From Metopolophium dirhodum (Eukaryota > Arthropoda > Insecta > Hemiptera > Aphididae), in contig NC_083565.1 of NCBI RefSeq assembly GCF_019925205.1, forward strand, positions 33,818,241 through 33,882,240: a stretch of 64,000 nucleotides of DNA. Direction: 5' to 3'. The notes beneath the pieces were generated by a model. The model was given only the letters and a program-made list of their open reading frames with translations, had not been told where the DNA came from and searched no databases. Both the position numbers and the translations under genes were made by a program. Numbering within the stretch: position 1 is the stretch's first letter; each line of letters opens with the position of its first letter. This document shows positions 44,479 to 55,504 of this stretch, in pieces.

Positions 44479-45474
44479 TTAATTATTATTTTCATTATGT
44501 TTGTACCATATTTCGTCCATTTTTATAGAATTATTGTCGATTTGTATGTTTTTATTTTTAAAATCGACTATTAGGTTGAATCTAATATTAAAATCGTTTC
44601 CTAATAGTAATTTACAATTTAGTCCTTCAACGACGTATACTTTGATTTGATATTGGCGTGTGTTGATTGTAATTATTAATTCTGTTGTTCCTATTTGTAT
44701 CAGTTCGTTGTTGTCGGCGCCTGGTATATTTATTTGTTCTTTGAGTTTAATGACTTGTTTATTTTTATTAGGGAATAATCTATACATGATATATTTGAGC
44801 CTGTGTCTATAATTGCATTTTGCTCGTCCAGTGCAGATTTTGGGTAATGCTAAAGTAGTAATATTATTCTCAATACAAAATTTCCTAGTGTTAGCTAGTG
44901 TTCTAAAAATGTTAGTGTACGCTGGTTTGTCGTAATATTCATTTTTTGTTATGAGATATAGAACCCATTGTCTTCCGTTTTTCAAATAAGCAATTTCGGT
45001 TATTTTTTTTCTTTGGTCTATTAAATTTTGAACGTTGTTAAATTTATTTCTAAATTGTAATGCGATCCCCTTCGACATAGTAAGGCATTGACTTGTGCAA
45101 TGGCCGATTGCGATATCATTTTGTAATGATAAAATATTTACCGTCTGTTCACTGTAATCGCATAGGAAGTCGGTTATATTGTTATTGCTGAGTAGGAATT
45201 TTTGAAATTCGTTAAGTGGGTTCAAACTACTTATTGTTACGATGTTTTCTATAGCTTTTTCGTCGTCATCGTTTACTTCATTAGTTATTAGTTTATTTGA
45301 ATTTTTTGATTTATACCAATTTTCTACAAAATTAATATAATTATTTTTTTCAATTTTTTTATCTCTGTTAAATTTAGAGGTGTTGATTTTTAAATTAATA
45401 TTATTTGTTCCCCGAGGTAGATATTCCAATTTTTCTCTTAGCTCGGGTGCTATTCGTTTTTTGAAAAATTGCAA
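44479..45474 (-). pseudogene. gypsy 2 pol segment: TARG1/OARD1-type macro domain plus retropepsin
   Basis: Open frame of 331 codons without an ATG start, as expected inside a polyprotein. Residues about 105-215 match the ADP-ribose-binding macro domain of the OARD1/TARG1 type in order: IAIGHCTSQCLTMSKGIALQF, NVQNLIDQ, EIAYLKNGR, VLYLITKNEYYDKPAYTNI, ITTLALPKICTG. The last two helices of a normal macro domain are missing. The retropepsin active site (AIIDTGSNIS) lies just after, in another frame (about 44,790-44,820). The rest of the protease, with KLLLGNDFNIRF near residue 288, is back in this frame. The copy is thus slightly decayed. Known relatives bind ADP-ribose or remove it from proteins. 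Confidence 0.85.
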
Positions 45475-45512
45475 TCGTTTGCATAATGTCCTTTTTCATT
45501 GCATTTGTAGCA
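45471..45512 (-). other. gypsy 2 zinc knuckle
   Basis: CYKCNEKGHYANDC, an exact C-x2-C-x4-H-x4-C nucleocapsid motif. It lies in a frame offset from the macro-domain frame it overlaps. Upstream on the minus strand to about 45,730 is a basic Arg/Asp/Ser repeat region of gag. Confidence 0.9.
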
Positions 45513-45769
45513 TGTTATGTTTTCTCATCCATTAAATTTTTCCGGTGTTGGGTATCTTTCTCTGCTGTTGTCCCTACTGTGCTGTTTTCTATTTGCGTCA
45601 TTTCCATGATTTCTGTTGTTATATATATTTCTGCTTGTATCTCTAGACCTGTCGTAGGAGTTTTTCCTATCCCTTGAATAAGACCTATCTCTATTATTGC
45701 TCAATTCTCTGCTGTTATCTCTGTATTTATGGTTATTATATCTAATATTAATATAATATATAATATATA

Positions 45770-46115
45770 AGTTATTATTATAACTAACGGTTTAGAAATT
45801 AACGCAAATAAATAAATAATTCAGGCAGACAAAATTTTAGACAATAGTAACACTTTATATCAAAATAATTTAGAGCAAACCTCTGACAATAATTATTATA
45901 ATTTAATAAACTTAAATCCTAACGAATCAACAAAAAAAGAACACATTTACGAAGATATCGAAAGTCCAATTAAAACTGAATCGAACTTAATTACCCCCTT
46001 CTTTAGCAACTCAAAATTTGTAATAGAAAGCACACCTGAAAAATTAAATAATTTAGAAAATAAAAATCCAAAACACAAAATGGAAAAAATGATAATTAAA
46101 CCTGATAGTTTTTTA
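45770..46115 (+). repeat. Inverted gag fragment of gypsy 2
   Basis: On the plus strand this encodes the gag stretch also present on the minus strand at about 46,890-47,235 (e.g. LNPNESTKKEHIYEDIESP), with small differences and a stop. It splits the gag linker from the zinc-knuckle region and forms an inverted repeat of about 340 bp with a spacer of about 780 bp. Confidence 0.85.
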
Positions 46116-46454
46116 AACCAGACTACTTTCTCTGAACTTATAGTCGTTATACCTATCGGGATAAGGAATTTTTTCTCTATAATTGTTCCTGCCTTTGTAA
46201 TCTGATTTGCTTGGATATGGACTTTTGTCTCTGTTGCGTGATCTATCTTCAGAATTTACTGTCTTGTCGTATTTTTTTAAATTGTTCATTTCGGTACATT
46301 GTTGATCAATTTTGTTTTTATAATAACTGTCTATTCCTTCTAATTTTGTATTTAAACGTTTGATTTCTTGGTTGTTATCTTTTGTTTCGGTATTAACTGC
46401 ATTACTTGTTTGTTCAAAATTTCCGTGTATTTGATAAATCCTGAGCTTCTTCAA
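46113..46454 (-). pseudogene. gypsy 2 gag, linker region
   Basis: Continuation of gag in another frame after 46,451. It has a helical part (NTETKDNNQEIKRLNTKLE) and a basic RSRNRDKSPYPSKSDYKGR region leading towards the zinc knuckle. It is interrupted at 46,115 by the inverted fragment. Confidence 0.6.
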
Positions 46455-47599
46455 TTAATTCTAAATTGCATAAGTTCATATTTTTTTAAATTTTCTTTTA
46501 ACTTTTTTAAGTTACTGTTGTCGTGAAGTGAAATTGCGTGTAATATAGGTTCCCTTATACCTTTTAGTATGTAAACACAAATATCTTCCTCTTTCATATC
46601 CTTGTCTACTTGACTACATAAATGTTCTATTTCCGTAACAAAACTAGAAATTGACTCTAAGTCGTTTTGTTTCCTATTTTCTAATTTGTCTTTTAGTATT
46701 ATAGAGTATCCTATTGGTTGAAATTCGTTTATGAACTCGCTTTTTAGATTTTCCCATGACCAGTTTCTTCCTTTGTTTTCTAAGTTTTGTAAAAATTTTT
46801 TAGCAGTATCTTTCAGAAATATTGATAAGAATTTCATTTTTTCATTGTCATCCCAATTGTTTATCTGTGCTGCTTTTTCGTATTGTCTAATAAATGTTTT
46901 GATGTCTCCTTGTCCAGAAAAACTATCTGGTTTAATTGTATTTTTTTCCATTTTGTGTTTTGGATTTTTAATTTCTAAATTATTTAATTTTTCAGGTGTG
47001 CTTTCTATTACAAATTTTGAGTTGCTTAAGAAGGAGGTATTTAAGTTCGATTCAGTTTTAATTGGACTTTCTATATCTTCGTATATGTGTTCTTTTTTTG
47101 TTGATTCGTTAGGATTTAAATTTATTAAATTATTATAATTATTGTCAGAGGTTTGCTCTAAATTATTTTGATATAAAGTATAACTAGTGTCTAAAATTTT
47201 GTCTGCCTGAATTATTAATTTATTTGCGTTAATTTCTAATTCGTTAGTTATATTTTTAATATCGTTAGTAATTGATTTATTTTTAGTACTATTACTTGTT
47301 TCCAGTCTTGAATCGCCTAAGTTACTTTGTATGAGTAAATCTTTAATGTCGATTTTATCTTTTATTGAATTTTCTTGAACTTCGTGTTTTTGTAATTCGC
47401 TTATGGTTTCTTCAATGTCGTCTAATTCTGTAATCCCTTTATAATATTTTGATAATCTAGCCCTTAGATTATCTACGGTTCCTACGCTTTTTAACTGTTT
47501 AGATTTGCATAGGTCAATAAGTTCTGATTTTTTATGTGAATAAATATCAGTTAATTTAGTAATTTTTGAACCTAAGGCTATAAGATCTTCGTCATTCAT
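46451..47599 (-). CDS. gypsy 2 gag (382 aa)
   Basis: Begins MNDEDLIALGSKITKL. Residues about 20-55 resemble a SAP-type helix-extended-loop-helix (YSHKKSELIDLCKSKQLK), a DNA/RNA-binding motif. The long polar middle is low complexity. Residues about 220-375 are capsid-like (KPDSFSGQGDIKTFIRQYEK, then NWSWENLKSEFINEFQP and LKGIREPILHAISL). The frame stops before the basic linker, which continues in another frame. The open length suggests recent activity. Confidence 0.75.
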   Translation of the reverse strand: MNDEDLIALGSKITKLTDIYSHKKSELIDLCKSKQLKSVGTVDNLRARLSKYYKGITELDDIEETISELQKHEVQENSIKDKIDIKDLLIQSNLGDSRLETSNSTKNKSITNDIKNITNELEINANKLIIQADKILDTSYTLYQNNLEQTSDNNYNNLINLNPNESTKKEHIYEDIESPIKTESNLNTSFLSNSKFVIESTPEKLNNLEIKNPKHKMEKNTIKPDSFSGQGDIKTFIRQYEKAAQINNWDDNEKMKFLSIFLKDTAKKFLQNLENKGRNWSWENLKSEFINEFQPIGYSIILKDKLENRKQNDLESISSFVTEIEHLCSQVDKDMKEEDICVYILKGIREPILHAISLHDNSNLKKLKENLKKYELMQFRIN

Positions 47600-47609
47600 A
47601 TCATATTAA

Positions 47610-48044
47610 GGGGATTCCATACCGGGATTTTCTGTTTTTGTCTAACACACTTGCGACATAGGATTTTCGACGGATTCTTCGCCAAACATATCAATTGATC
47701 TAATGAAGTGATGATAATTCTGAAAACAGATTTGAATTCGTCGTTAAGTCTACTTGAAATCAACTTTCCCACAATTTTGATTTTTTAATTTTAGCTTCTC
47801 CAAAATTTGAAATACAAAAATGTTTAAATACTCTTTTTTTAATATGACGTTTTCTGGAATTTGGGGGATAATATCAAAAATGTGGGAAAGTCGATTTAAA
47901 GTAGACCTGACGACGAATTCAAATCTATTTTCAGAATTCTTGTCGCTTCAATAGAACAATTGGAATGTTTGGCAAAAAACACGTCTAAAATACTATGTAG
48001 CGCCTGTGTTAGACAAAAACAGAAAATCACGGTATCGAATCCCC
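47610..48044. mobile_element. TTAA-flanked palindromic MITE, 435 bp
   Basis: Flanked by TTAA at 47,606-47,609 and 48,045-48,048. Ends GGGGATTC...GAATCCCC, with inverted arms that continue imperfectly for most of the element (e.g. TCTGTTTTTGTCTAACACA at the left end mirrored at the right end; CGTCGTTAAGTCTACTTGAA mirrored around 47,900). TTAA targets suggest mobilisation by a piggyBac-type transposase, although the tips are not the usual CCC. It lies just upstream of gypsy 2 gag. Confidence 0.8.
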
Positions 48045-48049
48045 TTAAG

Positions 48050-48518
48050 ATTTAATTGAATTAAAGAAAAATTTTGTACTGAAGGAGGTTGATTTTTATT
48101 AATATATTTATACTTAACAATAACTACTCAATTTTTGAATAATTTAAGAATTAAAAAAAAAAAATATTTTTTTTTTTGAAATTAACTAAATACAATTTTG
48201 AAAGAAGAAATAAAATTAAACTAATAACGAAACTATTTAAATTATTAAAAAACTAATCTAAAATTCTAATATTAATATTATAAAAGTATATTACAAAACG
48301 TTGCTCACCTTGGCGTATATGTGTAGACGCACGGTTAGCAAAATTGTACTCACGCGGCACAACCGTTGTCTTGTCGGTAAGACAAAAATCAAACGCGTAT
48401 TTATTAGTTAATCGGTTGGACGTACACAATTTCATTTTTGGTTTCTACTGCACCCAAAACTCTTATAACTGTTATTTTAACTTGTAAAGCACTAAAAATT
48501 GGCTACCGGTTAGTATGA
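48050..48518. other. Spacer between MITE and right inverted-repeat arm
   Basis: May include the leader or LTR of gypsy 2. A less AT-rich part at 48,300-48,430 (GTCTTGTCGGTAAGACAAAAATC has a short GTCTTGTC...GTAAGAC palindrome) has no assigned role. Confidence 0.35.
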
Positions 48519-48999
48519 GCAGTATCTATCATTACTCATTAATCATTATCATTATTTTGTCTTCTTGTAACCTAACAAATTTCTTTACTATAATTTATAA
48601 TATATTTTAATTACTCGACAGGATTTTAAGATATTTTATTTTATTTTATTATCCAAGTACATATCTAAGTATATTTATTGAATTTGAGTAAAAGTGTTAG
48701 TTTAAAAACATTATCAAATTAATGATGTAAGTATTATGTGTAACACAGACCACAGCTATTCATTTTTTTAATTGTTTAAAGTCTATTGATAAATCGTTAT
48801 ACTAATAGTTCCACTGGCGCATTGAGTAGTCAAGGAGTCCTGTCACACCCCTTGGTTTGTGTAGTATACAGGCAAGGCAATATAGTATATATGGTTCCCC
48901 TCACATTGGGACGTTTCTAGAAAAGCCACTGCATAGTTTTTGTCAAGCGTAAAAAAATACAAAAAAATGTGGGTTAGTGGATGTCGCTCTGCATCAACA

Positions 49000-49130
49000 A
49001 CATCATTATCATATTTAACGTATAAATCAGTTTCGCCAGTAGATTTCCTCTGGCTTAAATGCCTTAAATCATCCAATATTAATTTGAGATATTTACGCTG
49101 AATTAACGCACGATCAGTAGAAAATTTAAA
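49000..49130 (-). pseudogene. LINE ORF1 scrap in right arm
   Basis: On the minus strand, similar to 30,760-30,880: FSTDRALIQRKYLKLILDD and QRKSTGETDLYV. It has no mirror in the left arm. Confidence 0.75.
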
Positions 49131-49725
49131 GTAATAAAATATAATACCATTGTATAAAAAAAACGATTTTGGTCGAAAATGGTCAGTCGCTTATGATATT
49201 ATAATGTATATTTGATAATATTATTGTAAATAAACTTACTCAACAAATAAAGTTTTATTGACATTCATCGAAAAGAAGACTAATAAAATTCGAAACAGAA
49301 AATATTCCTCAACAGTTCAAAACAAATCAAAATATTTTGAAAATTTTATCGTTTATAGAAAATGTAAATATTATATTAATCAGTGAAAATGTCATGTACC
49401 TACGTTCATTTGTATTAGAATTACGACAAAAACCAAAATCGATTTTCTCAAAACAGATTTTGCGTAAAAATTCCCATTTTTCCTTAAATTTTCTTTTGTT
49501 TTTTCACGGCACTTTTGAAAACTACTAGGAAATTTTGACTTTTGACTTCCCAAAGTACCAATTAGATGCACTTTCCTATCAGAAAAGATACTGTTGAAAA
49601 ACATCCAAGCAGTTTTACTGTCCTAAAAGATGATGACAGACACAAAAATAAAAAAATTAAAAAAAAACATACACATCAATGTATAATCAATACATTCATC
49701 GTTCCACTCAGAATCTAAAATTCGT
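49130..49725 (-). repeat. Interspersed repeat family R1400, right-arm copy (shortened)
   Basis: Mirror of 11,079-11,545 joined to 12,325-12,420. About 780 bp present in the left arm is missing. Confidence 0.85.
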
Positions 49726-49849
49726 ATTTATTTTTTTATCTAGATAAATTCCAATCAATAATCTATTGGAGGAGAATAAAATAATAAAAATATCCAAATT
49801 TCTTCGTAATAGATTCGTGATACCTCGTTATTACCAGTGGCGTAGCCAA

Positions 49850-51590
49850 GAAGGGTGGGGCAGTGAGCCATGCCCCTCCCCCCACCTCATTGACAGTATA
49901 ATTTTGAGTGATGGTTGTTTAGGCACATCTCACATGGTCCTAAAAGCCAACACGTTTGGATACAAATGGACACAACGTTTGAAAACATAGAATAAAAGGT
50001 ATTTTACCTGGTAAATCAGTCTACTGTTATGGACTATCCTAAGATGTCCACACAAATAAAATAACAAACACTTCGGACTGGTTAACTTTCTGTATTTGGT
50101 ATTAAGAAGTAAAACGTACAACTATGTTAATGAAAAAAGGCTCTGAAGGTTCGGTACAAACGTAATGCTCTGTCTCCAATTCTGGACTGCCGCACTCGCG
50201 TTTTGTGCGCGAGGCGTCCGGGCCGGTCGTCGGGTCTCAATCGCTTCATCAGCACAATCCTTGAGACCGACGACGGCTCGCACATATACATATTACAATA
50301 TTACACATATACGTATTACTTACTAGAACAGTGGTTCTTAACACTACTCAGAGAACGTTTGGGTAAACATAATATATAATATACTAAAATAATAAATATT
50401 ACTAAAATTTTGGAAACCTGTTATGGTAAAAAGTACATTATAGTTGGTAATTTTAAATGTATAGTGAAATTTAGAATGAATATGGTATAAGATACACTTA
50501 TAAAATAAATAAGATAGTAGTACGGTTTTGTACACCAGCAGGTACCTTAAAGTCATAAAAAATATAATACTATAATACAAATTAAATGTAAGTTATCTAC
50601 ATCAGTGTTGTCTGTTATGTTTTACTTAAAAAATTTAATAATTTAGCTAAAAAAATTAAATGAATTTATATTACGTTGGTTGTTAGAAAATAATATAATA
50701 TTAATCATCAAACCTATTACCACCATCCACCTATTGAATAATAATAATATAAAACTATTATTAAACACAAATTTGAATTAGCAATAAACCTTCCGACATT
50801 TTGTAGTCTTATAAGTATTAATATTTTTACTTATTTTTATGAATATTGAATATTTTATTAATATATATATATTATAGAAGGTATGTCGCATTAAGATTTA
50901 ACACATAATTTACACAATTTTATATTTAATAGTAGGTATACAATTGTCAATTAGATAGGTACTCATCTTTGATATTATTACAGTATAAAAAGAAAAATAA
51001 TACCTAAAATACAAACACCAAATTCTTCTTTTTACCATTCATTTATATGACACCCCCTAAATTTCTAATACTTAAGACGCCCTAAGGAACTTGACCCATT
51101 TGCCCAACCCACTTGAGACGGCTATGAAAATTTTAAAATATTTAAGTATTGTAGTAATAGCGGAATGTTTCAAGTTCTTACGATTAATACTTTTTGGATA
51201 ACAACAAAAGAACAAAAATTGTTTGAAGAGAAATTCCATATTTTACATTTGAACTTAATGCTATAATTATTTTTTTAATCAAAACTTGAATTTTATTTTC
51301 ACGTTTTTGGAATTTCAATTTATGATTGTATGAATTTTTCACTAGGTACAGTAAATAATTGACACATTTTCATGATTTTGGCGAATTTTATAAATATTTT
51401 AAATTTAAACGTTCAAAAAAAAAATGTTGTGACCGTGTATTTGGAAATTTTTTAATTATGGCTTAATAACTTAAGAATTTTGTATTACCTTTTTAAGTTT
51501 TTACACAGAGAAAAACATTTCAATATAAATTTAAAAAATCAATAGTTATAATAGTAATTTTCTACTAATCATTTTGGGGAACCATTATTT
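49850..51590. other. Right-arm-specific insertion, unclassified
   Basis: Lies between mirrored blocks and has no left-arm equivalent. Starts near GGCGTAGCCAAGAAGGGTGG. Contains a GC-rich island at 50,170-50,290 with a hairpin (GTCGTCGGGTCTCAA against TTGAGACCGACGAC). Otherwise AT-rich with no protein. Confidence 0.45.
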
Positions 51591-51591
51591 T

Positions 51592-51722
51592 TATTCCGGA
51601 TTATTACGGTCTGGGATTTTATGTTTCGCATAATTACGGTAACGGGTTTTAAATTCCGCAATATTACGTTCCGGGATATTAATTTCCAGGATTGAACGTT
51701 CCGTATTATTACTTTCCGGACT
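51592..51722 (-). repeat. CCGGAA-periodic minisatellite, copy 3 (mirror of copy 1)
   Basis: Units such as TTACGTTCCGGGATATTAAT. It adjoins a C run at 51,731-51,744. Slightly longer than the left-arm copy. Confidence 0.75.
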
Positions 51723-52794
51723 TTTATAGCCCCCCCCCCCCCCCGTTTTTTCCAAATCTAGACATAGGTAGTGTTGTATATTCAGTACTCCACACAGCGA
51801 TGGCACACGTAAAATATAAGTATTAAACTTAAAAGTATCATAACATTTACGACCAGTGGGCCCATAGGTCATTAGTGAGTATACAACTTTAATGTACATT
51901 ATTACGATTTAATTTATACAATAAAGGACTATAAAATACGTATGTGTTTTATTCATATAAGTAATCCATGATTATAGCCAATAGATAGTAAGAACTTACC
52001 TTTTGTTTTGCACCGGTTAATTGTTAATAAAATACCTTTATACCTAATTAGTAAGACCTTATTAATAATAACTAATAAGAATAAAATAAAATACTTAAAA
52101 ACAATAAACTATTTATATCATACATTAAAAAAAATATACATATAAAGACAAAGTTAGAAATCACTAACTAAATTTAAGTTAGATATGGTATGTAAATATT
52201 TGAAAAACGGAATCATATGGTTATATCATGGCGCCATTCTACACGATTGATGGTCCATATTTAACCAATGGAAATTATAACCAATACGTCTTCTATATTT
52301 ACAGTTTATCCTGTGAGGATATAACCATTATCCGTAGAGGGGTAGGTACTCGTCCCTCGGAAAAACTGGTTTTTGCCATTATACCTATTTTATCAAAAAA
52401 AAAACGATTAAATAAGATTAATGAAAATAAAAGTTATCTATTTATATTATTTATAAAAAAATATATTTTTTTAACTTTTTTGCTAAAAAAAATAATAAAA
52501 TATATTTAGTTCTTGCCTATGTCTTGTCTAATCTAATAAAAGAAAACGGATTTATGATATTATATTTGTTATCTCAGGAGATATCGCAATGGGCAAATCA
52601 TGTAGACTCTGTATAGTTCAGTGACACTGTACAGTAAGGTGTAGACTGTTGAGTGTACCTCATATTCGATCAAGTTAGTTGAAGCCACTGTAGTCTGTAA
52701 TGGATAATGGATGTGTTAAATTGTGGATTAAATCATTGGGTGAAAAAGAAGATACAGTGCTAAGACAGATAAGCCTATATTATTAAGTTTATAA

Positions 52795-53205
52795 TATTAT
52801 TACTAGCTGATCCTGTGCATTTCGTTTCCCGTTAAATGTACCAAATCCATATGACTAAAACTTTGTTCAGTTGGTTACTTAATATTCGGTGTATGGTGTT
52901 TAAAATTTATCTTAACTTTTCTGTTGCCTGGACTAAAAAATCTGATTTGCAGCAGTACAATATCGGGTAGGCAACCTACCTGCGTTAGATCACGGACCCC
53001 GTGCTGTTTGTACTGTGAGGATTGCGAGTTTTTTATACTCAACAAAACCACCCACGAGAAAGGAGGAACACCTCGCTCGTGAACCACGAGCCGCACCACG
53101 TGTAGGCCCGAAAGCCAGGTCGGTGGAACTCGTAGGTTTTTGTTACACGCATTGGCAAGTAAATGCCAAAAATTTATTTAAGGGAAAAGAGGGTAACTTA
53201 TAATT
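52795..53205 (-). mobile_element. Helitron-like repeat (right-arm mirror)
   Basis: Reverse complement of 9,237-9,637, with the CTAG end at about 52,804. A few substitutions only. Confidence 0.45.
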
Positions 53206-53214
53206 TAATAAATA

Positions 53215-54235
53215 ATAAGATTGAAGTTAGATATGGTTTGTATTTTACAAAGACAGATATGATAGTTAGTTTGTATATTTAACATTTTTTACATAATAAT
53301 AATTTGATGCAATATTATAACAATATTATATATATATATAATATATTAGTTATTAATGATAGGTACTTGCTACCTACTATAAGTAACATACGGTTAAGGT
53401 TGAATTATTTTATTGCCGAAAAAATTGCACTTATTTTAATATGACTTACTATAGTGTAGTATGTGTTTATGATTGGATGTATAATATAATGCAATATACC
53501 TTACATAATATAATATAAAATTGTTTTATACAATTTAATTTATATTTATCTTCAAATAATTAATCAAAATATGCTTCTTCCTCTTCTTAATTCAACATGT
53601 TCTTAAGAAACTTTTTCCTAGAAGTTGTTTCTTTAATATGCATTTTACAGAAGTAATCCAACGGTTTTTGACACGATTCTGCAAAATAAATTGGTTTTAG
53701 ATTAGTTGAGTATGTTCGTAAAATTCCCCTTCCAAAAACACGTATAGAACTCGGTTTGTTTACGTATATAAAGAATAGTTTTTAACGCCCAAACCAGGCA
53801 AACACACTAATTTAATCATACTTATTTTAAGTATGAAAATATTGAAATTTTTTTTAATGAACTAAAACCAATTTTTTTAAAACTTTCCGATTTTTTATAA
53901 ATCTTACCAATATTTTGTACAAAGATATAAATCGCCCTTACACGATTGACGGTAGTATTGATTCGGTAATATACCACAGCAGCACTATGGAGTATAATAT
54001 TACCAACCAAAAATGAGGAATAATATTTAATTTTGCAATACCGGACGAACCATTTAATAACACGAATGTAAACAATAATAATTTGCTTTATGGAAATGAC
54101 GCTCAATTTTTAGATGGAAAATGGTCAGTATTAGTAATACGCATAAGATCCGTGTAAGATGTAATCCTAAATCCTTAACTGAATTATTACTCTCATAAAT
54201 ATTTCCATCGTGCACGCTATCCGGACATCTGTTTT
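53215..54235. other. Right-arm DNA without recognisable genes
   Basis: Mirror of 8,165-9,236. Confidence 0.5.
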
Positions 54236-54240
54236 TTTTT

Positions 54241-54582
54241 TTGTCTTTCAACTGGTTTAAAACTATAGTGTCTCTTGATGTAGACCAGGCAACTGGTGAT
54301 AAAACTGATGTAAAGAATTATAGGCCTATTTCGATCCAAAATCATATTGCTAAACTCCTTGAGCAGCTTGTTCTGAAGTGTATTCAGCCATCGGTTAATT
54401 CTATCTTAGTTGATGAACAATATGGCTTTAGGCCTAGCCGTTTTGCTACTACAAATCTGATAGTTTTTCATAATTTTATATTGGAGGCCATTGAAAAACG
54501 GACTCAGGTGGATGTGATTTTTACGGATTTCTCCAAAGCATTTAAAGAGGTAGTCTCAAAGCCTCATGTCACTAATCACTGA
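54241..54582 (+). pseudogene. LINE reverse transcriptase remnant, right arm
   Basis: Encodes the same RT stretch as 7,201-7,480 (NYRPISIQNHIAKL, YGFRPSRFATTN, VDVIFTDFSKAF). The preceding linker and first RT block are deleted relative to the left arm. It keeps DEQYGFRPSR where the left copy has changed residues, so it is closer to a functional sequence. Confidence 0.85.
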
Positions 54583-54589
54583 AGGTCAT

Positions 54590-55500
54590 TTTGGAGAAGA
54601 TGACAATTGACAATCAGAGATAAATTTTATACGGAAAAAGATTTTCATACCATCAGCAAAGATAAGAAGTTTGGCATGCTGAAGGCCGTAGGTGGTTGAG
54701 TTTACGAAGAGGGCAAACAAAATTGGAGAAAGAACAACACCTTATGGTACAACTAAAGTAGTCCGAAGAGCTGGAATCAACAGTTACACATTGGCTCCTA
54801 TTTGTAATATAAGAATGAAGCGAGGATATTAGAGGTTCACCGATGACTATAGAGTCAATTGTTGATGGACGATGATTGTGATCAACACGTCCGGAAGCCT
54901 TGGAAAAATCTGTGTAGAGATTACATCTACTTGGCAGGTATCGTGAAAAGAAACAAATATATACGAATGAAGACTAAGGTAACAGGTAACAGTTGATCTA
55001 CCAGGACGGAAACCGTGCTGCTCGTCAACTAGAATATGATTTAAGAAAGAGCGAATCGATGTAAGGTCAAGTATTTCAAATAATTTGAATAAATGAGGTA
55101 GGATAGTTATTGGATGATAGTTTGTAACATCTGTAGAATCACCGGACTTCAATATTGGATTGAGCAAGTTTAAGATCAGACGGGAAGATACCTGAGTCAA
55201 TAGAGCGCATAATCAATAACCGTAATGGTTCTGCTAGAACAGAACTAAGTTTTTACAAAAAATCATCCTGGATACCATCTGGACCAAATGACTATATATT
55301 GCAAAAGGAAAATAAGCATTGGTAGACGTCACCAATCAAAAAATGGGCATTAGGTGGGAGCGGAAAGTAGCAGATCGAAAGTAATGTCTCGGATGAAGTC
55401 GGTGAAGGCTGGGTGAACACAGAAGAAAAAAATGTTGCAAACAGGTTAGCTATATCGGACTGAGATGTGCTCTGTATACCATGGAATGTAACACTTGAAA
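54590..55500 (-). pseudogene. LINE reverse transcriptase, minus strand (host of a nested LINE)
   Basis: On the minus strand, 55,500-55,200 holds the pre-RT region (SFGPDGIQDDFL), and 55,200-54,847 the NYHPITILPHLFKLFE and DEQHGFRPGR motifs. 54,840-54,590 holds SPILFALFV with the catalytic FADD box altered to FADG. Frames are broken. Its upstream part continues at 56,939-57,240, so the plus-strand LINE between them is an insertion. Confidence 0.8.
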
Positions 55501-55504
55501 TGAA

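Larger units (their letters stand above)
44225..47599 (-). mobile_element. Ty3/gypsy-like LTR retrotransposon 2 (AT-rich, minus strand)
   Basis: Read on the minus strand: gag from 47,599, a linker, a zinc knuckle (45,512-45,471), a macro domain with protease (45,474-44,479), and a post-protease linker (44,365-44,225). Reverse transcriptase and integrase are not found; gypsy 1 is inserted at about 44,222. A short continuation may survive left of 38,678. LTRs not identified. Confidence 0.8.

Noticed and set aside
44479..45474. Macro domain as an independent host gene overlapped by a transposon
   Set aside because: There is no ATG at the start. A nucleocapsid zinc knuckle lies immediately upstream and a retropepsin immediately downstream on the same strand, so it is part of the element's polyprotein.
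50160..50290. GC-rich island with hairpin as a tRNA or rRNA fragment
   Set aside because: No T-loop, anticodon arm or recognisable rRNA core could be found.
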